Of a DNA stretch of 64,000 nt, positions 9,440-17,993 are shown in pieces. A program made the position numbers and the translations under genes. Source of the DNA: Alkalibacillus silvisoli. GTDB lineage: Bacteria > Bacillota > Bacilli > Bacillales > Alkalibacillaceae. Each line of letters begins with the position of its first letter. Within the stretch, counting starts at the first letter, position 1. The notes below the pieces were generated by a model. It made no database searches and was not told the origin of the DNA. It saw only the letters and a list, made by a program, of their open reading frames with translations. The stretch is taken from assembly GCF_039521975.1 (NCBI RefSeq), contig NZ_BAAACZ010000009.1, positions 62,001 to 126,000 of the forward strand, given 5' to 3'.

Positions 9440-9895
9440 TGAGGTTTTGGATGGCGGCCGCCCGGCGTCAGGTGATCCGCTCTCGGTGGACGCTTGCACC
9501 CAAAGGGCACAAGTGCAACATCTGCTTAAACTTCCCTACGGTCGTTTGTCGCAGTGTTTTCTTTGCCGCAGCACGGCTCAGGGCCAAACAGCCTCATCGA
9601 TTAGACATCGTAGTGTTTTGCACCGAGGAAGCTTACTTCGGAGCGTTACTAGCGAGACACGGGTGCATTCCTCGGAAGAAAAACATTTCCTTTAGGGGTC
9701 TCAGAGACGAGTGCTGTTCCCGTGACGACCCGGACGGTCTAATGTCGACGCCTGCCACAGGACGTACTTACACAGGATGTGGTGGCTTCCGCGTAGCAAA
9801 CACGACGTTTTAAGATTTTAGCGGAAGGACCTAAATGTTAGTCGACCAGGCGTCGCCACCTACGGCTTCTCACCTGCCACAACTCAGCGGTTTGA
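9440..9895. ncRNA. Unassigned G+C-rich, strongly structured segment (candidate large RNA)
   Basis: G+C is about 53-58% in the two 60-base lines I counted, against clearly A+T-rich neighbours. Perfect, nested helices are visible: GCGTC/GACGC (9465-9469 with 9489-9493), TTGCAC/GTGCAA (9494-9499, 9513-9518), CCGAGGAA/TTCCTCGG (9623-9630, 9668-9675), and the long-range CGACGCCTG/CAGGCGTCG (9746-9754, 9847-9855). The last encloses CCACA/TGTGG (9755-9759, 9778-9782) and CTTCCGC/GCGGAAG (9786-9792, 9821-9827). This is the layout of a multi-branched RNA. Strand is unresolved; an extended -10-like TGGTATAAA lies on the minus strand at 9938-9946. I do not recognise the family. Confidence 0.45.
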
Positions 9896-9907
9896 TAAGA
9901 AAAAAAA

Positions 9908-9975
9908 GCACGCAAACTCCTTATTTGTTATCCTTGTTTTATACCAACAAAACAAAAACAAAAGGAGTTGCGTGC
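9908..9975 (+). promoter_or_regulatory. Inverted repeat that hides the transposase ribosome-binding site
   Basis: GCACGCAAACTCCTT (9908-9922) is complementary to AAGGAGTTGCGTGC (9962-9975) apart from one unpaired base. The 3' arm contains the AAAGGAG ribosome-binding site of the ATG at 9978. A transcript reading in from outside the element would fold the site away, while one starting within the loop would leave it free. Such protection against read-through expression is known for other IS families such as IS10; here it is inferred. Confidence 0.65.
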
Positions 9976-9977
9976 AT

Positions 9978-10190
9978 ATGCATCATAACATAACATTACC
10001 AGGGTCGGAAAACTTACATGTGATCGATACAAGAGAAGAGAACGACCATTTATCATATTTATGCATAAAGCCCACGTGAGATGACATCATGCCCTATTTG
10101 TCAAACCCAAACGGAAAAGGTTCATGATCATCGTTGGCAAAAGTCTTATTGCATCATAAGTATAAACATGTACAAGGACACATGGCATAA
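9978..10190 (+). pseudogene. ISL3-family transposase remnant (two ends only)
   Basis: ATG 9978 opens MHHNITLPG..., which reads 34 codons to a stop after CIKPT. A short insertion of about 10 bp then shifts frame into the zinc-ribbon segment SCPICQTQTEKVHDHRWQK (about 10086-10142). That joins, again out of frame, the transposase C-terminus KVLLHHKYKHVQGHMA with its stop at 10188-10190. The DDE catalytic core is gone, so it cannot encode an active enzyme. The C-terminal tail is nearly identical to that of the copy at 19.2 kb. Confidence 0.75.
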
Positions 10191-10260
10191 ATAAGGAGTG
10201 CCCTTAGCGGGTACCCCAACATTTGACTTAGAACCAACTTTTATAAGTGAGTTAAGTCTA

Positions 10261-10288
10261 TTGTTTATCCTTTATTTTTTTGTATAAT
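10261..10288 (+). promoter_or_regulatory. Sigma-A-type promoter of pfkA-pyk
   Basis: TTGTTT (10261-10266) and TATAAT (10283-10288), 16 bp apart, lie about 115 bp before pfkA and just outside the right IS end. The IS insertion therefore left the pfkA promoter intact. Confidence 0.6.
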
Positions 10289-10401
10289 AGTGTTTCAAAA
10301 ATCTTGTATAGTACTGATCACTATTTAAATGCGTGGCATTTCAAAACAATTTAATTTAAAATATATATTACGATTTAAAGATAGCAAATGAGGTGTATAT
10401 G

Positions 10402-11361
10402 ATGAAAGCAATAGGAGTATTAACAAGTGGCGGTGACGCTCCTGGTATGAATGCAGCAATCCGTTCTGTAGTCAGAAGTAGCATCTACCATAACATTAAA
10501 GTGTACGGTATTTATTATGGTTATCAAGGGCTTATTGACGGAAATATTGAAGAACTAACGATAGGTTCTGTTGGTGATATTATTCAAAAGGGCGGTACAA
10601 TGTTATACTCTTCACGTTCAGAAGAATTTAAAACCTCAGAAGGTCAACAAAAAGCAATTGAACAGTTAAGAAAGCATGATATCGACGGACTTGTTGTTAT
10701 AGGTGGTGACGGCTCTTTTAAAGGTGCCTCGAAACTAACTGAACAAGGATATCCGTGTATTGGTGTACCGGGGACAATTGATAACGATATACCAGGAACT
10801 GACTATACGATTGGGTTTGATACAGCACTAAACACGGTTATTCAAGCAGTGGATAAAATTAGAGATACTGCGACCTCACATGAGAGAATTTATGCTATTG
10901 AAGTGATGGGTCGTGATGCAGGTGATCTGGCATTATGGGCTGGGTTAGCTGGTGGTGCGGAAAGTATTTTAATTCCAGAACGAGACACGAATGTTGATGA
11001 AGTGTTGAAAAAGATTAAACGAGGTCATGATCGTGGAAAACGCCATAGCATCATTATTGTTGCTGAAGGGGTAGGTAGTGCAGTAGACTATGCTGAGAAG
11101 ATTCAAGATGAACTTGATTTATCAACCCGTGTTACAGTATTAGGCCATACTCAACGTGGTGGTTCACCAACCGGAAATGATCGTGTATTAGCTAGTCGTT
11201 TAGGTGCTTTTGCTGTCGAATTATTGTTAGACAGTCAAGCTGGTCGAATGGTTGGTATTGAAAAAGGACAATTAGTTCACCATGATATTATTGAAACACT
11301 GCAAAAAGAACATAACATTGATGAAGATCTTTACCGATTATCCAATCAACTATCCATATAA
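10402..11361 (+). CDS. pfkA: 6-phosphofructokinase PfkA
   Basis: PfkA phosphorylates fructose 6-phosphate with ATP, the committed step of glycolysis. The 319-residue product is the exact length of the B. subtilis enzyme when started at ATG 10402 (MKAIGVLTSGGDAPG), behind TGAGGTG. Visible are the ATP site GGDAPGMN near 11, GGDGSFKGA near 102, the catalytic PGTIDNDIPGTD near 124, and the effector/substrate region MGRDAGDLA near 169. It is followed after 38 bp by pyk, forming the usual two-gene glycolytic operon. Confidence 0.97.
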   Translation: MKAIGVLTSGGDAPGMNAAIRSVVRSSIYHNIKVYGIYYGYQGLIDGNIEELTIGSVGDIIQKGGTMLYSSRSEEFKTSEGQQKAIEQLRKHDIDGLVVIGGDGSFKGASKLTEQGYPCIGVPGTIDNDIPGTDYTIGFDTALNTVIQAVDKIRDTATSHERIYAIEVMGRDAGDLALWAGLAGGAESILIPERDTNVDEVLKKIKRGHDRGKRHSIIIVAEGVGSAVDYAEKIQDELDLSTRVTVLGHTQRGGSPTGNDRVLASRLGAFAVELLLDSQAGRMVGIEKGQLVHHDIIETLQKEHNIDEDLYRLSNQLSI

Positions 11362-11399
11362 GACAGATTTTATAAAACATTAGGAGGAAACAGTCCATT

Positions 11400-13160
11400 A
11401 TGAAAAAAACTAAGATTGTATGTACAATTGGACCAGCATCTGAATCAATTGAAACATTAAAGCAGTTAATTGATGCTGGCATGAACGTTGCGAGGTTGAA
11501 TTTTTCCCATGGTGATTATGATGAACATCGTGCAAGGATTCAAAATATTCGACAAGCAGCAAAAGAACTAGGAACTACTGTCGGGATCCTATTAGATACG
11601 AAAGGTCCTGAAATTAGAACAGGAACATTTGTTGAAGATGAAGTAGAATTACAAGAGGGTTCAACAGTTTACTTATCGATGGAAGAGGTAGAAGGAACGA
11701 AAGAGCGCTTTTCGGTTACTTACCCAGGGTTAATTGAAGATGTAGAACCAGGGAACACGATTCTTTTAGACGATGGTTTGATCGGCTTAGACGTTATTTC
11801 AATTGATCATAATAAACAAGAAATTGTAACTAAAGTGATGAATACTGGAATTATTAAAGATAAAAAAGGTGTAAACGTTCCGAATGTAAGTGTTAATCTG
11901 CCAGGTATTACTGAAAAAGATGCAAATGATATTACCTTTGGAATTGAAGAAGACATTGACTTTATCGCCGCTTCATTCGTAAGACGTCCATCAGATGTGT
12001 TAGAGATTAGAGAACTATTAGAAAAGCATCGAGCTGACCACATTCAAATTATCCCCAAAATAGAAAATCGTGAAGGGGTAGAGAATATTGAACAGGTGAT
12101 TAAAGTAAGTGATGGTCTAATGGTTGCGCGTGGAGACTTAGGTGTTGAAATACCAGCAGAAGAAGTACCATTAGTACAAAAAGATCTAATCTATCAGTGT
12201 AATGTTGCTGGAAAGCCAGTCATTACAGCAACGCAAATGTTAGATTCAATGCAACGAAACCCTCGTCCAACAAGAGCAGAAGCAAGTGATGTTGCAAATG
12301 CGATCTTTGATGGAACAGATGCAATTATGCTTTCAGGGGAAACTGCAGCAGGTGATTACCCAGTCGAAGCGGTTAAAACAATGAATAACATTGCCGTTTA
12401 TACAGAAAATTCTATAGACGAACAAGTATCTGTTAATGCGTACTTAGAACAATTAGATATGACGATTACTGATGCTATTAGCCATTCAGTTGCTAATTTA
12501 GCTGAAGACTTAAAGGTCAAAGCAATTGTAACAGCTACAGAAAGTGGTAATACAGCACGTACAGTTTCAAAGTATCGACCAAAGGCTAATATTGTAGCAG
12601 TAACATCTAAGGCATACGTTAACCGTCAACTAAGTTTAGTGTGGGGAGTTCACGCTATGCAAGGTGAACAAGTTGATTCGACAGATGAAATGTTAGCTCT
12701 AGCTGTAGAAAAAGGGTTAGAGTCTCAACTCTTCCAACATGGTGATCGGATCGTTATTACAGCTGGAGTACCAGTAGGTGAAAGTGGTACAACTAACTTA
12801 ATTAAAGTCCATGTCGTTGGTGACATTGTTGCGAAAGGACAAGGTATTGGGAAAGTTGGAGCTGCAGGAAAAGCCGTTGTAGCAACCAATATTGCTCAAT
12901 TAGACAAACATTTTAATGATGGTGATATTATCGTCTCTTATGGAACAGATAAAGAGATGATGCCGTATATTGAACGCTCTGGAGGAATTATAGCTGAAGA
13001 AGGTGGCTTAACTAGTCATGCGGCAGTAGTTGGGATCAATGTTGAAAAACCGGTTGTCGTTGGTGTTCAAAATGCAATGAGCTTAATTGAAAATGGTGAA
13101 GAAATAACTATTGATCCAACTAATGGTAATATTTATCAAGGTCGTACAACAGTACTGTAA
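11400..13160 (+). CDS. pyk: Pyruvate kinase with C-terminal PEP-utiliser domain
   Basis: Pyk converts phosphoenolpyruvate and ADP to pyruvate and ATP. The 586-residue protein is the long bacillar form. The TIM-barrel core includes NFSHGDYDEH near 34, LLDTKGPEIRTG near 62, VARGDLGVEIP near 242 and ATQMLDSM near 279. An alpha/beta allosteric domain follows to about 475. The extra C-terminal domain resembles the phosphohistidine domain of PEP synthase, with GGLTSHAAVVG near 536 containing the His-equivalent. An AGGAGG site precedes ATG 11400. Confidence 0.97.
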   Translation: MKKTKIVCTIGPASESIETLKQLIDAGMNVARLNFSHGDYDEHRARIQNIRQAAKELGTTVGILLDTKGPEIRTGTFVEDEVELQEGSTVYLSMEEVEGTKERFSVTYPGLIEDVEPGNTILLDDGLIGLDVISIDHNKQEIVTKVMNTGIIKDKKGVNVPNVSVNLPGITEKDANDITFGIEEDIDFIAASFVRRPSDVLEIRELLEKHRADHIQIIPKIENREGVENIEQVIKVSDGLMVARGDLGVEIPAEEVPLVQKDLIYQCNVAGKPVITATQMLDSMQRNPRPTRAEASDVANAIFDGTDAIMLSGETAAGDYPVEAVKTMNNIAVYTENSIDEQVSVNAYLEQLDMTITDAISHSVANLAEDLKVKAIVTATESGNTARTVSKYRPKANIVAVTSKAYVNRQLSLVWGVHAMQGEQVDSTDEMLALAVEKGLESQLFQHGDRIVITAGVPVGESGTTNLIKVHVVGDIVAKGQGIGKVGAAGKAVVATNIAQLDKHFNDGDIIVSYGTDKEMMPYIERSGGIIAEEGGLTSHAAVVGINVEKPVVVGVQNAMSLIENGEEITIDPTNGNIYQGRTTVL

Positions 13161-13200
13161 TGGAGTAGTTTGTGCTGACTAGCTCGAAAGGAGCATTTAG

Positions 13201-13593
13201 ATGTTTCGTATATTATTCATATTAATAATAGTCACCTCAGCCATTGAGATTGCGTTATTTGTTTGGTTAGGTAACTTATTAAATATTTGGTTTGTATTGT
13301 TCGGGATTATTGCCACAGGTTTGTTAGGGGCAGCTTTAGCAAAAAAGCAAGGGTTAGAAACAATAAACAGAGCTAGGTTTGAAATGGAGAGTGGACGAGC
13401 CCCTAAAGAGGAGATCTTTGATGGAATTGCAATTTTATTAGGAGCTGTCGTATTATTCACTCCCGGTTTTTTAACAGATGCTTTTGGCTTCATATTATTA
13501 ATCCCGATTACAAGGCAACCGATTAAACGGTGGGCTAGGCGGATTCTGTACGCGCTGATTAAAAAAGGCTCGGTTACAGTAATTAGAAGGTAA
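13201..13593 (+). CDS. fxsA: FxsA family membrane protein (YtzA)
   Basis: FxsA-family proteins are small inner-membrane proteins; the E. coli member relieves F-exclusion of phage T7, and the role in bacilli is unknown. The 130-residue product has three or four membrane helices (about residues 3-22, 25-45, 77-100), with the family's central soluble loop (KKQGLETINRARFEMESGRAPKEE). A typical basic tail follows. GAAAGGAGC precedes the ATG. It sits 40 bp after pyk and ends at a terminator, so it is the last gene of the glycolytic operon. Confidence 0.88.
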   Translation: MFRILFILIIVTSAIEIALFVWLGNLLNIWFVLFGIIATGLLGAALAKKQGLETINRARFEMESGRAPKEEIFDGIAILLGAVVLFTPGFLTDAFGFILLIPITRQPIKRWARRILYALIKKGSVTVIRR

Positions 13594-13603
13594 GCTTAAG
13601 CTT

Positions 13604-13643
13604 AGGAGTACACGTATTCTTGACATTCGTGTACTCCTTTAAT
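13604..13643. terminator. Bidirectional terminator between fxsA and ytvI
   Basis: AGGAGTACACG (13604-13614) pairs perfectly with CGTGTACTCCT (13628-13638), followed by T-rich sequence on the plus strand. It serves the converging fxsA and ytvI genes. Confidence 0.88.
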
Positions 13644-14739
13644 TTGGTTGTTTGGTGACATAGTTTTTGATGTGGGATAGGACATTAGCCCTCAATAAAG
13701 CAACTAAAATAATCATGACTACAGGGCTTAGGAAGATACCAATAAATCCAAATGTACTAATTAATACAAACAGTAAAATAAGTACGAAAAACGGATGAGT
13801 TCCTAATTGGGCGCCGATTAACTTTGGCTCTAGTAAGTTACGGATGATAATGATGAATAGTAATAAAAGACTTAGCTGTACCGTTAAAGTGAACTGATCG
13901 GTCATAAATAAGTAAATAAGCCACGGAATAAACAAACCGCTAACACCAACTAAGGGAATCAAATCTAAAAACATAGCGACAAATGCTATCGCTAATGCAT
14001 GTTGAACTGAGAAAAATAGTAGCCCAATATAGACTATTACCCCTGTTATAACAATTAAAAAAAATTGGGCTAATAAATATTTTTTTATTAGGTAAGTGAT
14101 TTCATTTTTAGTCTCTGAGTAGATGTTTAAAGTATTTTGAGGTAAGTATTGAATAATCTGATGAAACCACTTAGGCCCGTCCTTACTAATGAAGTATGTA
14201 CCAATTAAAACAAAAAATAATATATACCCACCTTGAACCATGTTGCTTAATTGCAACATTGCTGTTTGAAAGAAGTTAACAACCCATTCTTTGCTCAGTT
14301 CTTTCATGGAATTGGTCATATCAGAGAGTAAATTTTTCATCAATTGTTGTGAATCAGGGTGTATAGTTGAAGCAAAATTTTCGATTGTATCATAGACTTG
14401 TTCAACCGTGTTAGTCGTATAGTGTTCAAGTTGTTTGAATAAATCTTCTAAAATAGCAGGTGTAGTCATTGTTAAATGTTGTAGTAAATGAATAAACTCA
14501 ACAATACTTAAAGAAATAATTGAAATAAAACTAATGAAGAAAAAGCATAATACGAATAAAACAGATAAAGCTCTGTTTTTAAATAATAATTGTGCCAAAT
14601 TCACGATCGGATTAATTAAAAATGCTAAAATAATACTTAATAGGATTGGGAATAGGTAGGAGAAACCTAATGTGATTAAAAGAATTATACCAATTGAAAC
14701 ACCTATTAATTTAGATAAATTAACATAATTCATTTCCAT
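13639..14739 (-). CDS. ytvI: AI-2E family transporter YtvI
   Basis: This is a 366-residue polytopic membrane protein of the AI-2E/PerM permease family; the sporulation-linked YtvI subgroup of bacilli has no firmly proven substrate. About eight membrane segments are visible: two or three near the N-terminus (residues 10-40, 55-85), a large extracytoplasmic loop at about 90-150, and the conserved C-terminal block (about 210-350). GGAG precedes the ATG at 14739. It is divergent from ytwI and converges with fxsA. Confidence 0.85.
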   Translation of the reverse strand: MEMNYVNLSKLIGVSIGIILLITLGFSYLFPILLSIILAFLINPIVNLAQLLFKNRALSVLFVLCFFFISFISIISLSIVEFIHLLQHLTMTTPAILEDLFKQLEHYTTNTVEQVYDTIENFASTIHPDSQQLMKNLLSDMTNSMKELSKEWVVNFFQTAMLQLSNMVQGGYILFFVLIGTYFISKDGPKWFHQIIQYLPQNTLNIYSETKNEITYLIKKYLLAQFFLIVITGVIVYIGLLFFSVQHALAIAFVAMFLDLIPLVGVSGLFIPWLIYLFMTDQFTLTVQLSLLLLFIIIIRNLLEPKLIGAQLGTHPFFVLILLFVLISTFGFIGIFLSPVVMIILVALLRANVLSHIKNYVTKQPN

Positions 14740-14793
14740 GATAAGACTCCTAATAACCTATTTTAAAATAATAATCAAAGGCTGGTTTTAATT

Positions 14794-15267
14794 GTGTTAT
14801 CATCATCGACTTTGTTCTTACTTATACTTTTAGCTCTTGGTTTTATCGCGAAAAACCAAGCCATACTTATAGCCGTTTATATATTGTTAGGAATTAAACT
14901 ATTAAATCTAGAGGATCGTGTTTTACCGCTGTTTGAATCAAAGGGGATCTTCATAGGTGTTATTATTATTACCATTGCAGTGTTAGTTCCTATTGCTACA
15001 GGTGAAATCGGTTTTTCTGAACTGTTTGAAAGCATTAAATCTTACTATGCATGGATTGCAATAGCTGCAGGAGCCTTTGTAGCTTACGTTGCTAAAGACG
15101 GTGTTGATTTAATGGCAAGTGACCCACATATAACAGTAGCATTAATTGCTGGAACGATTTTAGGGGTTGTCCTATTTCAAGGTATAGCTGTAGGACCGGT
15201 AATTGGTGCTGGAATTGCCTATTTAGTTATGCAAGCTGTAGATGGTTTTATGAAGTTTTTCTCATAA
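14794..15267 (+). CDS. ytwI: DUF441 membrane protein YtwI
   Basis: The 157-residue hydrophobic protein belongs to the DUF441 family of four- to five-helix membrane proteins of unknown function. Segments are near residues 4-30, 45-67, 84-103, 112-130 and 132-150. The start is a GTG at 14794 with AAAGG upstream. In B. subtilis the same gene lies between ytvI and citZ, so position supports the name. No catalytic motif is apparent. Confidence 0.84.
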   Translation: MLSSSTLFLLILLALGFIAKNQAILIAVYILLGIKLLNLEDRVLPLFESKGIFIGVIIITIAVLVPIATGEIGFSELFESIKSYYAWIAIAAGAFVAYVAKDGVDLMASDPHITVALIAGTILGVVLFQGIAVGPVIGAGIAYLVMQAVDGFMKFFS

Positions 15268-15360
15268 GTTTAAATATGTTTAAATACACATTCTAAGGGA
15301 ATATATAATAAGAGATATGCAAGATTATCAATATTTATGAATTTTGTATGCTTAAATAGT

Positions 15361-15388
15361 TTCACTTCCTTGGAATTTTGTTTATAAT
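15361..15388 (+). promoter_or_regulatory. Candidate citZ promoter
   Basis: TTCACT (15361-15366) and TATAAT (15383-15388) are spaced by 16 bp, about 95 bp before citZ. A second -10-like TATAAT lies at about 15401. The 5' region contains A+T-rich dyads where CcpC could act in B. subtilis, but I could not identify a definite site. Confidence 0.45.
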
Positions 15389-15480
15389 GGTCATTGGGAT
15401 GTATAATCATAGCTATGTAAATAGAAGTGTATACATACACACATTTTGTTTTCATTATTTTATAAAGAAGGAGAGATTGT

Positions 15481-16596
15481 ATGTCTAGCACTAAAGGTCT
15501 TGAAGGTATTGTTGCAACACAATCATCTATTAGCTCAATTATCGATGACAAGTTAACTTATGTTGGTTATGACATCGATGATTTAACGGAAAATTGTAGC
15601 TTTGAAGAGGTTGTTTACTTATTATGGAACCTTAAGCTACCAACACAAGAAGAATTAAATGGATTTAAACAAGAGATTGCTAATGATATGAAAGTGCCTC
15701 AAGGGATTATCGATCACTTAAAGGCTTATGATTTAAGTACAGTTCACCCTATGGCTGCATTAAGAACAGCCATTTCGATGTTAGGCTTATATGACGATGA
15801 AGCAGACGAAATGACAGAAGAAGCAAATCGTCGTAAAGCACTTCGTTTACAAGCTAAAATCTCGACTATTGTAACAGCATTTGCACGTATTCGTAACGGT
15901 AAAGAGCCTGTTGCACCTAAACAAGACTTAAGTTTTGCTGGTAACTTCTTATACATGCTGAAAGGTAAAGATCCTGAAGCTATTGAAGAAGAAGCATTCA
16001 ACAAAGCACTTGTTTTACACGCAGATCATGAATTAAACGCTTCGACATTTACTTCGCGTGTATGTGTGGCAACATTATCTGATGTATATTCAGGTGTTAC
16101 AGCAGCAATTGGTGCGTTAAAAGGACCGCTTCATGGTGGTGCGAATGAGCGCGTTATGAAGATGCTTGATGAAATTGGTGAAGAAGAGAACGCAATCCCA
16201 TACATCAAGGATAAATTCGCTAATAAGGAAAAAATAATGGGTATGGGCCACCGTGTATATGAAAACGGAGACCCTCGTGCTAAGCACTTACAAGAAATGT
16301 CCCGTCAGTTAACTGAAATTACTGGTGAAACAAAATGGTATAACATGTCTGTTAAAATTGAAGATTTTATTAAAGAAGAAAAAGGCTTGCCTGCAAATGT
16401 TGATTTCTACTCAGCTTCTGTTTATCACAGCTTAGGTATTGATCATGATTTATTTACGCCGATCTTTGCAGTAAGTCGTGTGTCAGGTTGGTTAGCTCAC
16501 ATTTTAGAGCAATACGCTGATAACCGATTAATCCGTCCACGTGCAGAATACGTAGGACCTGGAAAACAACAGTTTGTTCCTGTTGAAGAAAGATAA
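15481..16596 (+). CDS. citZ: Citrate synthase CitZ
   Basis: CitZ condenses oxaloacetate and acetyl-CoA to citrate, the entry to the TCA cycle. The 371-residue protein has the three catalytic elements of the family: the His in GPLHGGANE near 218, the His in MGMGHRVYEN near 256, and the Asp in VDFYSASVYHSLG near 309. The C-terminal RPRAEYVG motif near 355 binds CoA and oxaloacetate. AAGGAGAG precedes ATG 15481. It heads the citZ-icd-mdh cluster, but a small hairpin separates it from icd. Confidence 0.97.
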   Translation: MSSTKGLEGIVATQSSISSIIDDKLTYVGYDIDDLTENCSFEEVVYLLWNLKLPTQEELNGFKQEIANDMKVPQGIIDHLKAYDLSTVHPMAALRTAISMLGLYDDEADEMTEEANRRKALRLQAKISTIVTAFARIRNGKEPVAPKQDLSFAGNFLYMLKGKDPEAIEEEAFNKALVLHADHELNASTFTSRVCVATLSDVYSGVTAAIGALKGPLHGGANERVMKMLDEIGEEENAIPYIKDKFANKEKIMGMGHRVYENGDPRAKHLQEMSRQLTEITGETKWYNMSVKIEDFIKEEKGLPANVDFYSASVYHSLGIDHDLFTPIFAVSRVSGWLAHILEQYADNRLIRPRAEYVGPGKQQFVPVEER

Positions 16597-16605
16597 TGAA
16601 TACTT

Positions 16606-16628
16606 AAAGCCGGGTAACCGGCTTTTGT
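16606..16628 (+). terminator. Terminator/attenuator between citZ and icd
   Basis: AAAGCCGG (16606-16613) pairs with CCGGCTTT (16618-16625) over a four-base loop, with a short T-run. It would reduce read-through from citZ into icd. Confidence 0.75.
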
Positions 16629-16683
16629 GTTGTTCATTCCTTTAATATATAATGGCTTTAGAACATAATAGGAGGTTGTGACA

Positions 16684-17955
16684 TTGACACAAGGTGAAAA
16701 AATTACAGTAGAAAATGGACAAATGAATGTTCCAAATCATGCAATTATCCCATTTATTGAAGGAGACGGTACAGGTCCTGACATCTGGGCTGCAGCGTCT
16801 CGTGTATTAGAAGCAGCAGTTGAAAAAGCGTATAATGGTGAAAAAGGGATCGAATGGAAAGAAGTATTAGCTGGTCAAAAAGCATTTGACAAAACTGGTG
16901 AGTGGTTACCAGATGAAACGCTAGATACAATTCGTGATTACAAGATTGCAATAAAAGGACCTCTAACAACGCCAATTGGTGGAGGGATCCGTTCATTAAA
17001 CGTTGCTCTACGTCAAGAGCTAGACTTATTTACTTGCCTGCGTCCTGTACGTCATTTTAGTGGAGTACCATCCCCAGTTAAGCGTCCAGAAGACGTTGAT
17101 ATGCAAATCTTTCGCGAAAATACAGAAGATATTTATGCGGGTATTGAGTGGCAAGAAGGAACAGAAGAAGTTTCGAAAGTGGTTGACTTTATTCGTAATG
17201 AAATGGGAGTAGACAAGATCCGCTTCCCAGAAACTTCTGGTATTGGAATTAAACCAGTATCTAAAGAAGGTACAGAACGCCTAGTTCGCTCAGCAATTGA
17301 ATATGCGTTAAATGAAGGTAAACAAAGTGTTACATTAGTACACAAAGGTAATATCATGAAGTTCACTGAAGGCTCTTTCAAAGCTTGGGGTTATGATTTA
17401 GCTGAACGTGAATATGGTGATAAAGTATTCACTTGGAAAGAATATGACCAAATTACAGAGGACAAAGGCCGTGAAGCTGCAGACCAAGCTGAAAAAGAAG
17501 CAGTTGAAGCTGGCAAGATTGTTGTAAAAGATGCGATCGCTGATATCTTCTTACAACAAATCCTAACGCGTCCAAAAGAGTTTGACGTTGTTGCAACAAT
17601 GAACCTAAACGGTGACTACATTTCTGATGCACTAGCTGCACAAGTAGGTGGAATTGGTATTGCACCTGGTGCAAACATTAACTATGAGTCTGGTCATGCA
17701 ATTTTTGAAGCAACTCATGGTACAGCTCCTAAGTATGCTTCTCAAGACAAAGTTAACCCATCATCAGTGGTTCTATCTGGCACATTAATGTTAGATCACT
17801 TAGGTTGGAGAGAAGCTAGTGAATTAATTCTTAAAGCAATGGACAAAACTATTGAAAGCAAGGTTGTCACATACGACTTCGCTCGCTTAATGGATGGTGC
17901 TACAGAAGTTAAATGTTCAGAGTTTGCTGATGAATTAATTAAGAACATGGACTAA
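16684..17955 (+). CDS. icd: NADP-dependent isocitrate dehydrogenase Icd
   Basis: Icd oxidises isocitrate to 2-oxoglutarate, producing NADPH. I chose TTG 16684: it gives 423 residues beginning MTQGEKITVENG, the same length as and closely matching the B. subtilis enzyme, and GGAGG sits 8 bp upstream. An upstream GTG at 16678 is too near the site. Visible are IPFIEGDGTGPDIW near 26, the phosphorylatable-Ser region GGGIRSLNVALRQELDLFTCLRP near 100-120, and NLNGDYISDALAAQVGG near 304. The NADP site GTAPKYA is near 344. Confidence 0.97.
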   Translation: MTQGEKITVENGQMNVPNHAIIPFIEGDGTGPDIWAAASRVLEAAVEKAYNGEKGIEWKEVLAGQKAFDKTGEWLPDETLDTIRDYKIAIKGPLTTPIGGGIRSLNVALRQELDLFTCLRPVRHFSGVPSPVKRPEDVDMQIFRENTEDIYAGIEWQEGTEEVSKVVDFIRNEMGVDKIRFPETSGIGIKPVSKEGTERLVRSAIEYALNEGKQSVTLVHKGNIMKFTEGSFKAWGYDLAEREYGDKVFTWKEYDQITEDKGREAADQAEKEAVEAGKIVVKDAIADIFLQQILTRPKEFDVVATMNLNGDYISDALAAQVGGIGIAPGANINYESGHAIFEATHGTAPKYASQDKVNPSSVVLSGTLMLDHLGWREASELILKAMDKTIESKVVTYDFARLMDGATEVKCSEFADELIKNMD

Positions 17956-17993
17956 TTATATACATTTAAGTGGAATATTTGAGGAGGAGTGTA

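Larger units (their letters stand above)
9400..10235 (+). mobile_element. Defective ISL3-family insertion element, copy 1
   Basis: The left end GGCTCTACAATATTTGTTGG (from 9400) is almost identical to the left end of the copy at 19017. The right end read on the minus strand (GGTTCTAAGTCAAATGTTGG, ending at 10235) is an imperfect inverted repeat of it. Inside lie a roughly 450-bp G+C-rich structured segment, an inverted repeat before the start codon, and a transposase reduced to its first 50 or so codons joined to its last 16. The remnant matches the ISL3 zinc-ribbon N-terminus and C-terminal end from memory. I found no clean 8-bp target duplication. It separates accA from pfkA, which are adjacent in B. 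subtilis. Confidence 0.75.

Noticed and set aside
9333..9813. Two long overlapping plus-strand frames (about 120 and 148 codons) across the G+C-rich segment
   Set aside because: They lack ribosome-binding sites, overlap accA or its terminator, and read as low-quality, Cys/Arg-rich nonsense. They are open because the segment is poor in A+T-rich stop codons and is better explained by RNA structure.
9746..9855. Possible group II intron or tmRNA/RNase P fragment
   Set aside because: I found no domain V-like hairpin, no reverse transcriptase remnant, and none of the conserved cores of RNase P or tmRNA.
9392..10243. Target-site duplication around ISL3 copy 1
   Set aside because: The 8 bp on the left (TTTATTTC) and on the right (AACTTTTA) do not match, so no duplication can be claimed.
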